DNA of 26,616 bases from Darksidea phi (GCA_030770425.1 JASJFT010000358.1:1-26616); one strand, 5' to 3'; positions 1 to 10,360 are shown, counted from the stretch's first letter. The notes: generated by a model not told the origin, from the sequence alone. A program made the numbers and translations.

Positions 1-164
1 GCCCCCTGCCCCCCCCGCCGCCGCCATCCCCGGTGCCGCCGCCGCCCCCGGTGCCGCCGCCGCCGCCACCGCCACCACCACCGGCGCCACCACCACCGGC
101 GCCGAGTCCTCTGCGCCCTCCGGGCGGGTGGTGTCTGGGTCCCGCGTTGAGGACTAGAGGGTAA
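1..164 (+). repeat. GC-rich Pro/Ala-coding low-complexity edge, possible 3' end of a truncated ORF
   Basis: The first ~112 bases are nearly pure G/C built from CCG, GCC, CCA and GGTGCC units. All three forward frames are open through this part. Frame 3 gives a proline-rich tract ending at TAA 162-164; frame 2 gives an Ala/Thr/Pro tract ending at TAG 155-157. A proline-rich C-terminal tail of a gene cut by the window edge is possible, for example a gag-like or LINE ORF1 protein, but no diagnostic motif is visible. Composition alone can keep every frame open, so coding status is unproven. Confidence 0.4.
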
Positions 165-332
165 CCCCCAGCCGAAGGAAAACGTGATAACCCGAGGAGG
201 CAAAACCTCGTAAAAAAAGATACCCCTGGGAGGACCGGTACGTTGGCGGACGTCCAGGGGCTGCCAATACTCTGGCTCTAAACCCGGTCACCCGTAAGAG
301 GTCAAACCAAATAAGGTACTATACCTGTTCCA
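165..332. other. Intergenic stretch with two small hairpins
   Basis: No ORF is seen here. Two short inverted repeats are visible: CGAGG (193-197) with CCTCG (206-210), and CCCCTGG (223-229) with CCAGGGG (254-260). They follow directly on the GC-rich edge and could belong to the untranslated end of the same element, but nothing identifies it. Confidence 0.35.
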
Positions 333-1295
333 TTAACCCAGAAGCGACACTGACATCTCTCTCAGACTGGCAACGTTTCTCCTTTCTCTCAGTCTTGTTC
401 GGCTCGGCTCATACGGATCATTGACGCTGCTTGTTTCCAAAGCCCTCACTCCTCTGGCTAGATCCATGTAGCTATCACTTAGCGGCCAGCAGCACATTGG
501 TCCTGGCACCAACGACTCCTCTTGCAGCTCCTTTGAAGTACACAGCTCTTCTAATCCATTCTCTTTTTGAAACTCGGCGAAGTAATCCTCCAGCACCAGG
601 CGTACCTCCTCTTTCAAATCGAAGCTTTGAATAACCAAACCATACGATGCCATTATATCACCTCGATCCGTTGTATGTGCTGATGCCATCCAATAACTAA
701 GCAAAGTGCTTTCTGGTCTACGGCAGTCTTGACCACGCTTGAATCTTCCCAAGAGTTCTAGAGCAAATTCTAGGTTTAGATCGAGTTCCTGAACAGGCTC
801 CAGCACCATCTTTCTTACAAGACGTTTATCTCTCGGGTGAACCAAGAGCCAGCGAGTATGAGCCATCTCCCTCTCGAGGTTTTGAACAAGAGCGCATGTC
901 TCTGCTACCAATGCTCTATTTTCAATGTCCAACATCGAGAATGAATCATCAACTACGAATGTCGGAGCCCAGGTGTGATCAGTCTTCAGCAAGGCCCTTC
1001 TGAGCCTCCGGAGATCTGTGCTGAAGGTGACAGCCACAATTTCTACGAGAACCCAGTGGAGTTGGCTGCGGCGGATGACATTGTTTTTTCGGGCGGTCTT
1101 GGTCAGAAGAGGGTAGGGAGTGTTCCTGTCGGACAAGGCATCCTCGTTGCGATCTTGTGAAGATGATTCGGCATATGGAGGCGGTGGGGCGGTGGGGACT
1201 TTTTCTCCCTTGTTTGCAGTCTCCTCAAATCCATCTGTCTTTGTTTTTGTTTGCTTTGATGTTTTCCATGGTAGCTTCGATCTTTGTGAACTCAT
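333..1295 (-). CDS. Hypothetical fungal protein, 320 aa, single exon
   Basis: This is an uninterrupted 320-codon frame from ATG 1295-1293 to a stop at 335-333, with no stop or splice signal needed. Residues 1-50 are Ser/Lys/Pro-rich and probably disordered, including a run of four prolines. Residues ~75-240 are Leu/Glu/Arg-rich and look helical; no signal peptide or membrane segment is visible. I recognise no catalytic motif and no family. A TATA-like CTATATAAG lies about 60 bp upstream of the ATG on the same strand, which supports this start. Length, Kozak-like context and the good frame suggest a real gene; function unknown. Confidence 0.65.
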   Translation of the reverse strand: MSSQRSKLPWKTSKQTKTKTDGFEETANKGEKVPTAPPPPYAESSSQDRNEDALSDRNTPYPLLTKTARKNNVIRRSQLHWVLVEIVAVTFSTDLRRLRRALLKTDHTWAPTFVVDDSFSMLDIENRALVAETCALVQNLEREMAHTRWLLVHPRDKRLVRKMVLEPVQELDLNLEFALELLGRFKRGQDCRRPESTLLSYWMASAHTTDRGDIMASYGLVIQSFDLKEEVRLVLEDYFAEFQKENGLEELCTSKELQEESLVPGPMCCWPLSDSYMDLARGVRALETSSVNDPYEPSRTRLRERRNVASLREMSVSLLG

Positions 1296-1353
1296 GGCTG
1301 GAATTTTTTTGTTAGGTCGGCTCTGGAACTTCGATACGAGAGTGAAAAGCTTG

Positions 1354-1362
1354 CTTATATAG
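1354..1362 (-). promoter_or_regulatory. TATA-like box of the 333-1295 gene
   Basis: On the minus strand this reads CTATATAAG, about 60 bp upstream of the ATG at 1295. It follows a GC-rich GGCGCGCC palindrome (1361-1368 region). Spacing and orientation fit a core promoter. Confidence 0.45.
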
Positions 1363-1899
1363 GCGCGCCTTCATTCTAGATTTGGTTCCATGTGACATTC
1401 TGGGCTGGAATATGCGTCACTATGATCGACTCACCCATGGGTCAAACCTTCAACAACCGAGGCTTGCGAGCAGTAACGTATTCCACAAGCGAGCGGTCGC
1501 GAAAATCACGACAACAGCGAAAACTCCAAATTTTGGAATCAACGCAATATATCGCACGCAAAATGCTCGCTTCAGACGCAAATCGGGAACTGTGGGAAAC
1601 GCAGACGCAAGACATGGAGAGATAGGTTAGGTGGCTGTGAACTGGGATTCTCCAATGTGCCAAGCCTAAGCGGACTATGGTGCCGGGCTCCGTAAAGCGT
1701 TTTGCTGCCGCGTTGATATGGGCTCGAATCATCGTCAGCCCCATAGAGCTGCTGCTCCTTCAAGTCGTTACCTGCCTCGTCACCAGCCTCGTCACCCCAA
1801 CCCCAGCTCGACAGCGATGATAACACCATCATCCTCTTCAAGCGTCTGTAACCGCGGCGGCTTGGTCGGGCTCGGGTTCCTCAACCGCGAGCGCGAAAA
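1363..1899. other. Gene-free stretch
   Basis: Only short overlapping frames on both strands are present. None has recognisable motifs, good start context or splice signals. The right part (about 1780-1900) may hold decayed continuation of the FunK1 relic on the minus strand, but I could not align it. Confidence 0.4.
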
Positions 1900-2299
1900 C
1901 TACTTAAACACCCCGGGCGCCATCTCCTTCAGCTCGCCGCCCTTCATCCGCACCAACGGGTTGTCACTCTCTAGTCGCCGGATGGAGAGAAATTCGTGGT
2001 GCAGCGACAGCACCGCCCACGCGACACGTGCTTCGAAGAAACCAGGAACCCCGACGTACAGTTGTCCCAGTTCTTCCTTCAGCACGCCGTCCACATATTT
2101 ACGGCATTCGGTCGAGTTCGCGAAGCTGCCGGTGTTGTACAGCCATGGCGTTTGTTGATAGATGACGCGGGGCGGGGACTCGGTGACGGCGTCGTACACA
2201 GCATCCCAGATGACTTTCATCGGGCTGCTTGTTGAGGACTGCTTTTAGAAGAGGGACTATTCGGTCGATGCCGAGGTCATTAGCATTGATTGCTGTCAT
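1900..2299 (-). pseudogene. N-terminal relic of a FunK1-type fungal protein kinase
   Basis: FunK1 proteins (Pfam Pkinase_fungal) are multi-domain fungal kinase-like proteins with a conserved N-terminal region before the kinase domain. Reading starts at ATG 2299-2297 (MTAINANDLGIDRIVPLLK) and continues to a QPDE segment. A frameshift near 2218-2222, within an A-run, is then needed to continue as KVIWDAVYDAVTESPPR, QQTPWLYNTGSFANSTE and KYVDGVLKEELGQLYVGVP. These segments match my memory of FunK1 N-termini. After GFFEA (about 2035) the reading becomes unrelated and ends at TAG 1900-1902. The kinase domain is absent, so this is a truncated, frameshifted fragment. Family call from memory, fairly sure. 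Confidence 0.6.
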
Positions 2300-2962
2300 C
2301 AGCTTTTACAGTTCGTCAAGAAGGTTCCTGCCACCACGGCTCGAAGGTAGATGACGAGAGGTGGGAAGGACTTGGAGCGCATTTTTCAGGTCTATTTGCA
2401 TAGGCCGAACAGTGAGAATCGCAGAAGTTATTTAATCCATCTCCAATCAGTTCGGAAATGAGTATTTCCAATCGAGACGGAACCGCCATGGCTAGCAGAT
2501 GCACAGAAACTCATGGGTAGGCCTTCTGTCGCGGCCGTTGTGGCCGTCGTGATTATCGTATATGTTGTAGTCATGTGCGTCGTGGTTGCATGACGATGCT
2601 GGAGGTTTCGGCGCTCGCGATCAGCAGCCTGAGTGATCTTCAGCCACAAAGGGAGTATGACTAAGGAAGTGGCACAGCCCCGCATATGGCTGTGCTAGCG
2701 GGTCCCTTCGCTCTAGGTATCAAGTAGCCTAGCAGAGAAGGTGAACGCTGGAAGTGAAGCATCGGAGTATAGTGTGCGCATTCTCGCGCGACTGCCGGGT
2801 GCGTGTGATTAATTTCAGCAACACGACATCACAGGGCCTACACCTTACACTCCCGGCGAAACAGAGGCGAACACAGAGTCGGTCGCCACCACAATGCCGA
2901 TAGCCATTAAATCGAGGTGGCAATGTCACTAGAGGTGGGAAGGCGTAGATGCATCATCGTAA
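2300..2962. other. Intergenic, nothing recognised
   Basis: Scattered short frames only. It lies upstream of the FunK1 relic and downstream of the nuclease-like gene, both on the minus strand, so it would hold the promoter of the first and the 3' UTR of the second. No distinct TATA box or repeat was found. Confidence 0.4.
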
Positions 2963-4159
2963 TCACAAGTCCTGGGCTCCCATACGCTTCACTACTTTCT
3001 TCTCTTGTTCAATGAATCGCGCTTCATCACCCGAAGCGATCTCTTCCGGAGGTGTTTCCGACCGCTTCCTCTTCTTGACACCAGGAGCAACCAAGTGCTT
3101 GCCAAGTGATCCCGCTTGTTGTATCTTGCTCTCCGCTGCAGCGAGAAATTGGCAAAGTTGTTGACCTGAGATGTGTATTTCTCGATTTTGGTCTCCAAGC
3201 TCCTTCTGCACTAATTCTTCGTACGCGAAATCACTGAGGCGAAGCCGCAAGCCTGGATTGTCGATAGTGTTCCCTTGATCGTCACGGAGGACCTGGTGCC
3301 AACGTCAGAACATCAACGACAAAAGAATGATAGATGTAGCTGACCTCATCCGCGACCTCTTTTACTACCCGTAGCTCATCTTTAGTAGCAGTACGGAACA
3401 CTCGTGCTCGCCACACCGATAGCGTTACCTTGCGCGAACCTTTCTTGCCATGCTCAATATCCAGCCCAACAACAGCCTGTACGCTGGCGTCCGAGTCGAG
3501 GAGGTAGTCTTCAGCCAGCCGGTCCAACCTTTTCCTCTTCTGTGAATATGCTACCTCAATGATAACTCCAGGGTATTGTGCACTGTCATGCCAGAAAGAC
3601 GCGTCTGGCTCGTATTTCGACTTTCTGTCGGACGAATCGTTCTCGACTGGAAAATATATCTCAGTAGACCGCGCTGGGTTCACTCTCTGCGCAAAAGCCG
3701 CCGTATCGTCAGATCCTTCACGGATCGATTTGAGTTGACTGAATACGGCATCCTCGATACGGGCGATGAACAATTCGTGTACGGCTGTAGGCAGACGAAC
3801 TACAAGCCGGTGTCTTTCCGCGTTATAATCATACCTACCGATCCTCTTTGTTAGCTGCCATGTCTATTATTTCTCGAGCATACTCACCTTATCTTGTCTT
3901 CTACAAACCCCAGCAGCTCCTCGTCTTGGCTGAGCAGATACGCTATCTTATCGTAGTCTCCTTCTACAAGCTGAAACTTGATCCACGGCCCTCGGTTGCT
4001 ATGCTTTCCAGCCTGAATTTCGTGGAAGAGCGCGATAACGCGGGGGGCTTGCGCGAAGGGCTTCATCGCGAAATCGGCAAGAATCAAATCAAAACATCAC
4101 CCCGCCTTCGAGCTTTGCAGACCTACCGTTGACGCCGTCGCCGACCGATGAGAAGACAT
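2963..4159 (-). pseudogene. PD-(D/E)XK/Uma2-like protein gene, three exons, with one premature TGA
   Basis: Three exons join in frame: 4159-3888, 3834-3345 and 3292-2963. Intron 3835-3887 has donor GTGAGT, branch GCTAAC and acceptor TAG; intron 3293-3344 has donor GTCAGC, branch CTGAC and acceptor CAG. The joined frame encodes about 363 residues. The centre reads EPDASFWHD, then PGVIIEVAYSQ, then a conserved YLLDSDASVQAVVGLD stretch. This Asp...Glu-x-Ala pattern resembles Uma2-type PD-(D/E)XK folds, though the usual lysine is replaced. The C-terminus is Lys/Arg-rich (KKRKRSETPPEE, a possible nuclear signal). Codon 21 is TGA (4099-4097), probably from TGG; everything after it is open. Translation could instead start at ATG 4066-4064, giving 332 aa, so the gene may still be functional. 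I recall close homologues as unannotated fungal proteins. Biological role unknown. Confidence 0.65.
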
Positions 4160-4620
4160 AGCAGCATGTTGCACGGAGTCGTGGAGTTGCACACTGGCTG
4201 TCGTGAAGACTGATCGCGCTTTAGCAGCTGGGGCGCTTCAGCCACTTTGGTTGACTCAGCAGCCACCGCCACATGGCCGCCAAGACCATGGGACGTATCA
4301 GCGACAACACCTCGTCCTGACACTCCCCATCAACGCCACGGAAAACACTCAGTCTCTACAACCCTATGGCCGGGGCGGATCGGCATTCTCCCTGCTAGCG
4401 GTGGCGGCGTCGAGTGTCAAATCGTCTCTCACCCGTGAAAGTTGTGATCCTTCTCTGCCACACAATATAGCAGGACCGGCAGGACCGACTCCACTAGACA
4501 AGGCGGCTACTCAGGCTTGCGTGATTATGCCGGAGGATACGGAGAACAAGAAAGAATTGGAGAGACAAGCCTGGTTCCGAAATGCGGTCAACGAGAAACT
4601 TCATGCTACCTACAACTAGG

Positions 4621-5742
4621 ATGTTCTACATCCTCAAACAAGGCGGGGATGTCAGAGGAGGACACGGAAGGGCGACAGACGACCTGATCTGCGCTGCAGC
4701 CAAGTGGACTTCCAAATCCCATCAAGACGTCCTTGTCTTTTGATGATGGTCGCTGGGGGAAGAGCAGCGGCATGTGGAAGTCAGCCTAGCAAGCTTCTTG
4801 GGAGGATGTAAGTCTTGATAGTGTAGGCTTGGCTATTCGTTTCAGAGAGCTGACTTACCTAAAAGGTCATTTTGAACCCAGATATGAAGCAGCGTCCGAT
4901 GAAAGACGTTCTTGGTTTCTTCTCCGACAAGGGAAGATATAAGGAACTCTCTGTCGAATAGAAGAGGGGTCTCATCTTTTACGGCAGTCCTGGAAATGGG
5001 AAAACAGTCACAATCAAGGCTCTCGTGAGGTCCTTGGAAGAAAATGGAGTTTCGTCGCTGTACGTCAAGTCCTTCGAGCCAGTTCAAGGGAAGGGCCCAC
5101 AGTTCTCGATTCGGGAAATTTTCAAAAGAGCCCGCGATAATGCGCCTTGCCTACTTATCTTCGAAGATCTGGAAACTCTCATAACGCACGAAACTCGCAG
5201 CTACTTTCTAAACGAACTTGATGGTCTCGAATCTAACAAGGGCATTTTTGCGGTCGGGACGGCAAACGACCTAGCCCAACTTGATTCAGCCATTACGCGG
5301 CGACCTAGCCGCTTCGACCGAAAGTACAACTTCGAGATGCCTGGAGAGGAGGAGCGAACTGCTTATCTAAAGAGGTGGATGAAAAAGCCCGGGGCTGAAT
5401 CTGGACGAAGAGATGTGTGGTTTAATTGGGGGCTGGACAGACGGTTTCAGGTTCGCGTCCCTACAGGAGCTTTTCAAAGGCGTGTCGATTAAGATCCTTC
5501 ATGACGATGTCGAACCGGCTACCGAAACAAGCCGATCTGAGGAATGTCCTACGTGCGGCAAGAGTAAAGTAGCCGACAGAGATACTCCAGCTCATCTTGC
5601 GGACAATGTGGTACTCAAGTGCACCAGGGCTTACATCGAGGACCTACGCAAGGAGATGAAGGAAGAGGAAATAGACGAAAAGGCTAGTGGGCACACAGCT
5701 GTAGCTGCTGGGAAGGTGCAATCGTCTCGTAAATGCTGCTGA
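4621..5742 (+). pseudogene. AAA ATPase, fungal family, broken by stops and frameshifts
   Basis: AAA ATPases of this fungal family use ATP to remodel protein complexes; the specific substrate is unknown. From ATG 4621 the frame runs to TDDLICAAAKW; a 1-nt shift in the T-run at 4738-4741 gives FDDGRWGKSSGMW. TAG 4787-4789 interrupts before QASWED. An intron at 4808-4865 (GTAAGT, GCTGAC, AAAAG) leads to VILNPDMKQ. TAG 4959-4961 follows in place of Trp before KRGLIFYG. Walker A is SPGNGKT (about 4986-5006), Walker B CLLIFEDLETL, and the second-region motif RRPSRFDRKY. Near 5410 another frameshift leads to FASLQELFKGV and a tail with CPTCGK and an acidic coiled stretch, ending at TGA 5740-5742. 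TAG for CAG and TAG for TGG both fit C-to-T changes at CpA. An open frame at 4203-4619, ending in QAWFRNAVNEKLHATYN, may be a further N-terminal part. Divergent from the nuclease-like gene. Confidence 0.7.
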
Positions 5743-7595
5743 GACGACTGAGATAGATCGACGTGAAAGAATAAAATGACCAACCTGTTCTGTAGCACAA
5801 TCTCACGAGCATGCAAGACAATGTGAATACGTTGGGTCAATGGTTCGCGCGCCCACTGGCTGGTGAAAGAAAGCACTCTTCTAACGGCCTACGCTGGCGT
5901 TAGAAACTTTCGAAGTTACGAATCTATCACAACAAAGCTAATGGTTCTGGCGCTTGCGCAGCGTGTTTCCTCGTCCAGTGAGCCGGGCGACGGTATTGTA
6001 GCTACAAAGTGAATTGCACGAATAAATGCAGTTTCATCAACCAAAATTCAATGACGCACGTCGAATGTTCTAGTTCTATTACTACCTGGCATCCGAATCA
6101 CGGAACTCAAGCTGGGGCCACGATCATACAGCTGATGTGGTTATCAGCGGTTTGCTATAATAGGCGGCATAGATACGTGTCCAGACCAAGTAGGATGGTT
6201 GTGCACGCTGCAGACGCCTATGGCTTAGCCGGTACTCCGCATTGCCAGCCATCCATCAGCTGCTTGAACACAGTCTAGAGATCATCGATCATCCCACATT
6301 TAGGCAAGAGGAGATACACCAGCTGCTAAGCACAAAGATGGGCTCGGTTGGAATCGTCATTGGGGAGAACGTATGCTACAAAATACCACACGAGGCTCGG
6401 AAGATCCTAACGCAACTGGGCAAGTTTGTGAACTGGTTGGAAAACTTGGCCTCGTGCGCCGCACGACACCGCATACTCAAAGAGCCATTCTTTGAGGCCG
6501 ATACCAGTCGCTCTCATCGCCCTCCGAGTACAACGATGATGGGAATCTAGTTGTCCGCCGAGCTAGTGCGGTCGAACATGGCAGCAATGATGAAGAGACG
6601 CACTTGTGTTGCGGCACGCTCACCGACACGATAGAGTGACACAGCGAGAGCAGTCCGGCAGGCGGGCTCAGAGCCCCTCCTTGTACTCTTGTTCGCATAG
6701 TAGTTGTGCGTTCTGGTGTTGCGGCAATCACCTTGATGTTGTCAGAGAAAGATGACGAGGGTAGGGGTAGCGCTGGAACAAACTGCAGTCTTCGAGGTAC
6801 TCTGTACTATATGACTGATTAGTATTGGTTTGAACAGAATATCTATCCTTCTTACAGAGCGACCACGTTCGGCTGGCATCTTACTCCTGACCTTTGGTAT
6901 GTGGTACACCAAGCTTTTACAAGATATTTGATATGCGTACACCTGTATTTTGTATGGGTATAGTCGCACATATCGATGAGAGCAATGTACGAGTTAGATG
7001 TGAGGTCGATGAGGCGTTCGAGGGTGGAGTAGTGCACGGTAGTCACCCAAGTCGATAATTTCTTGTATCTTTCTAGCCCATAGCAGACTGCAGAACCGAC
7101 ATCTCGGCCGGCTTAGCACACAACTACTACCATGCACTCTACCCTGATTCGATTATCGGTGATTAGAATATGTCCGAAAATGGCACGGCACACCGAACGG
7201 TCCCCCACGGCGCATTAGCTTCAAGCCACTAAATGGTCATATATGCACCAGGCGTCATGTGGATGGATGAGGCTTGCATGGATGTATATTCTCGCGTCTT
7301 TACCCTGTCAGTATTCTGCGCAGCGTTACCTATTCATCACGCAATCTGCGTAGGCTTCTAATCGGTAACGGCTGGCTTTGGGGTAGCTAGGATGATTTCG
7401 GAAATGACAGACTGAATTGTAGTCGTTCATTACTGGCCAGATAGAGAAGGATTTTCATAGTCACAACAATGTTTATCACGGTAGCACACCTAGTAATGGC
7501 TCTTGGAGATGCACCATGGCATGCATTGAAAAACCGGGTGCGGAAGCCAGTTTGCGTGGTCCGCCGAACTATGCCTAGTCGGGAATAGGCTTGAG
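5743..7595. other. Long gene-poor stretch
   Basis: No gene with support was found in this 1.85 kb. The best candidate is a 102-codon plus-strand frame at 6242-6550 (contains KILTQLGKFVNWLENLAS); it has plausible amino-acid content but no recognised motif and weak start context, and could be a coding fragment. A short inverted repeat CTAACG/CGTTAG flanks 5881-5903. The last ~200 bases are the upstream region of the phosphotransferase gene; no clear TATA box was seen. Confidence 0.4.
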
Positions 7596-7700
7596 ATGTT
7601 TGCGGCCCCGCTTAGATCCCGGAAACTCTTCTCTCTTCTCTCACGTTCACACGCACATTCTTTGTTTTTGAATGCACGTCACATCATCTCGCAAGATCCG

Positions 7701-8769
7701 ATGCAAGCCTTCCATCCGGAAAATATAACCGTCGCCATCTCTACTTTTCGCCCCGACGGTGAAGTTCCAGTGCTCAATGAACAGCGTTGGGATGGTGGTC
7801 AGTGTCGCATTTTCAAAGTAGACTTCTTGGACGGCGAAAGCTGGTCCGTACGCATTCCAATCCATGTACAGAGCGATTCCCAAGATGCAATCGTATATAT
7901 ACTCCGAGGCGAAGTAGATGTGCTTCAAGAGCTTGGCAGGAGAGGCTTTCACTGGGCTCCAAAATATCATGGATCTAGTCTCACGTTCGAAAACTTGGTC
8001 GGGTTTCCATTTATGGTGTTATCGTGGATTGAGGGCTCGCCCCTGTGCTGGTCTACTACTCATCCACCAAGGCCTGTTCGGGATAAAGTGCTTAGCCAAG
8101 TCGCTAAGATACAGATGGCTCTCATCGAGTGTAGTAAAGAAAACAGTATGGTAATCGCTTGTTCGATTACAACTCTTCCTGATGATCGTAGGGGGCACCG
8201 CTACTCAGTATTTCTCGAGATTGACGGATAACAAGTTACGCCGAGTACGCAATGGCCAACTTCCCGAAATAACTGAGCAGGACTGTTTCAACCAAAAAGG
8301 CCTTCTCCAACAGGTACTTTATCCCGAACTAGACGACGCGCCATTCGCCATCGATCATGGCGATCTAGCGCCACAGAACATAATAATTGACTCGGAATAC
8401 AATATCACCGGGTAAGCAGGCTTTGAGACTAGATATATGTATGTTGCTAACTATAAAAGCATTATTGATTGGGGATTTGCTTCCAAGGTTCCAATCCAAC
8501 TGGCTGGTCGATTACCCCGCTTTCTTCAGCTACCGGAACTTGTCCTGCCCCCGAGTCCGACTCTTCGGCAAGATCGAAAGGTGTATATTACCTCGCTCAT
8601 ATCCTCCTCCTCCTCGTCGCAAGCTGCATCTTGGATGTCACTTATTCAGACATGCACGGATGTTGATTTCCGCCATTGCCTACTGGAGTCGATGATTAGC
8701 AAGGGTATGCACCGTTCGCTAGCGAGACTAGGATGGAGTCTTCCTTATCACGAGACGAATCAGCTCTAG
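7701..8769 (+). CDS. Aminoglycoside-phosphotransferase-family (APH) kinase-like protein, 320 aa
   Basis: APH-fold enzymes transfer phosphate from ATP to small molecules or proteins; most fungal members have no known substrate. Exons are 7701-8150, 8209-8411 and 8460-8769. Intron 1 (8151-8208) has donor GTAATC and acceptor CTCAG; intron 2 (8412-8459) has GTAAGC, branch GCTAAC and AAAAG. The joined frame is open for 320 residues. The Brenner-type loop AIDHGDLAPQNIIID is followed by NITGIIDWGFA, giving catalytic Asp, Asn and metal-binding Asp. The N-lobe holds WSVRIPIHV, with Arg at the usual Lys position as is common in fungal members. An in-frame ATG at 7596 would add 35 residues rich in Arg/Ser/Leu, possibly a mitochondrial presequence; I prefer 7701 because homologues as I recall them start near there. 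Looks intact. Confidence 0.7.
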
Positions 8770-8776
8770 GTTCTAA

Positions 8777-8998
8777 GGAGAAGCATGCAACAGGGGGCAG
8801 CTTGTTGAGAAGGACCTACTCGTAGTCGCAGCGGCTATGGTGCAGCGGGAAAGGGATGCATGGAAAGCGACCCACGCCTTTGGAACTGCTTTAGATGTTT
8901 CCGCAAGTGCGAGGGAGGAGAGTTTGGTTGGGGTTCTACTCGGTTTGGACCGCCATTTCACCAGCTATGCCCGGATGCAAAGACAAATAGGAGTATAG
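8777..8998 (+). pseudogene. Coding fragment without start, unrecognised
   Basis: A frame open from just after TAA 8774-8776 to TAG 8996-8998 encodes 73 residues, including QLVEKDLLVVAAAMVQRERD and VGVLLGLDRHFTSYARMQRQ. The sequence is helical, with charge and hydrophobic spacing like a real protein. No ATG is well placed. It starts 7 bases after the phosphotransferase stop codon, so it may be the 3' remnant of another gene joined here by rearrangement. Family not recognised. Confidence 0.35.
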
Positions 8999-9010
8999 AG
9001 TTTCGAATAG

Positions 9011-9026
9011 GGCTCCCCGGGGAGCC
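9011..9026. repeat. 16-bp perfect palindrome GGCTCCCCGGGGAGCC
   Basis: A perfect inverted repeat with no spacer, all G/C except one A/T pair on each arm. A second perfect palindrome lies 44 bp downstream. It could be a dimeric protein binding site or chance; nothing links it to a gene. Confidence 0.6.
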
Positions 9027-9069
9027 AGCGACTTTGATTTCTAAAGGGTCCGCTTTTGTGTACTCGGAG

Positions 9070-9087
9070 AAGTGCATGCATGCACTT
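9070..9087. repeat. 18-bp perfect palindrome AAGTGCATGCATGCACTT
   Basis: A perfect inverted repeat without spacer, containing overlapping GCATGC units. It lies 44 bp from the 16-bp palindrome. Function unknown. Confidence 0.65.
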
Positions 9088-10360
9088 TGGCGCATGTCCT
9101 CTGATATTGTCTCGGTTTCGGCTAAGCGGCTTCGTAACGGCTACGGCTTTTACCTACAGAATTCTCACCCGAGGTATCTTCATTGTCGCCACTGCTCTGC
9201 CAGTGCCTTTAAGAGCTGCCCCAAGAGCGCCCTATTGTATTCTACTACAGTTCCACAGCGGCTTTACCGAGCTCGAAGCGCTCCTCGAGGTCTTCCAGAA
9301 TGCGCTCCCAAATGCGAACATCACAGAAGCTTTTTGTAAACCATTTTACATTGACCTTTAGCCCCCATGAAGTTCATGCGAAAAGGACGCGTCGTCTCCA
9401 GCCTTTGCTTGAACCGTCGCGCTAAGTCGTCAACGTGGCTTGCGCCTCCCTAATGGTGGAGAGAAGCGGATTACAGCCTGCGTTTGCCATGGGCCCGTTT
9501 GCGTGAGTTCGGCGACGCGGGGCGGGGGGTGGGGTTCGCGTGTTTATCAATGGTGCGATAGATAGCAACGAAGCAACTTCCTCCACGCCGTGGGAAGAGT
9601 GAGCGGCGGCGGATGAACTCAGCGATGAGAGTGTGTGCGGTGGTGCGGTGGTGCGATGGTCGCGTTCGATATGGGTAAAGGTTGAGCAAAGAGTAGCTCT
9701 TATAGGAGGAGAGAGTATCAACACTAGTTAAGGTAACGCTTTATTCTTAACACGAGTGGTCTTGCTCATGATGACCTGTTTGCGATGCTTTACATAGGAG
9801 ACGGGGATAGGAGATAGACACCTGAGGTGGCGGGCCGACGCTGTTGATTGCCCTTTTCAGCAGCATTGGCGCGTGCCGATTTCACAGTGCAGGCGATGGG
9901 AGGCGACAAGATGGCAGCTGTGCGAAAGCTTGGAAGGGATTGGATTGCTAGAATCGATTGGTGCCATGTGATGGGATGGAGGTATGCGACTTGTTCAACA
10001 GCACGCTTGAAACATGCATCCGAGATTTCGCCACTAAATACTCACGCTATATCCATTTGCTACATACCTTACATGAAAAATTACTAACTTCGTAACGCTG
10101 CTACCCCTGGTCCGATTTGCCATCTCTCTTGTATTCTTATCAAAAACGCTTATATAACGAGGCATCTGATTCTCGCACCTCTAGACTCGTTTCAACCGGG
10201 TAAAGAGAGGGCTCGCGGAAGGGGCTTCGCCTTCAGGTGCAGGAGTTCACGCTTCAGAAATACCGAGTCACAAGCGGGGGAGGAGATGGCTCCCGTTGTC
10301 CGAACGGTGGAGGCTTGTCGTTCGATTGTATGCAACAATCGCCCTTCGTTGTAGTACATG

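Larger units (their letters stand above)
8999..10360. other. Gene-poor stretch
   Basis: Overlapping frames at 8860-9361 (+), 9422-9724 (-) and 9848-10087 (+) show no motif, and the first two overlap each other's composition bias rather than a convincing protein. The two palindromes above lie at its left end. From 10192 to 10360 a minus-strand frame continues from the UBC-like fragment in another phase; it does not resemble the rest of a UBC domain. Confidence 0.4.

Noticed and set aside
1..332. Definite LINE or LTR retrotransposon end
   Set aside because: No reverse transcriptase, terminal repeat, poly(A) tail or target-site duplication is visible.
8151..8191. Alternative 41-nt intron ending at CGTAG in the phosphotransferase gene
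   Set aside because: It breaks the frame; the acceptor at 8208 keeps phase and restores the family-like segment SMYFSRL.
9422..9724. Minus-strand 100-codon ORF
   Set aside because: Ser/Thr/His/Pro-rich low-complexity translation, poor start context, no motif.
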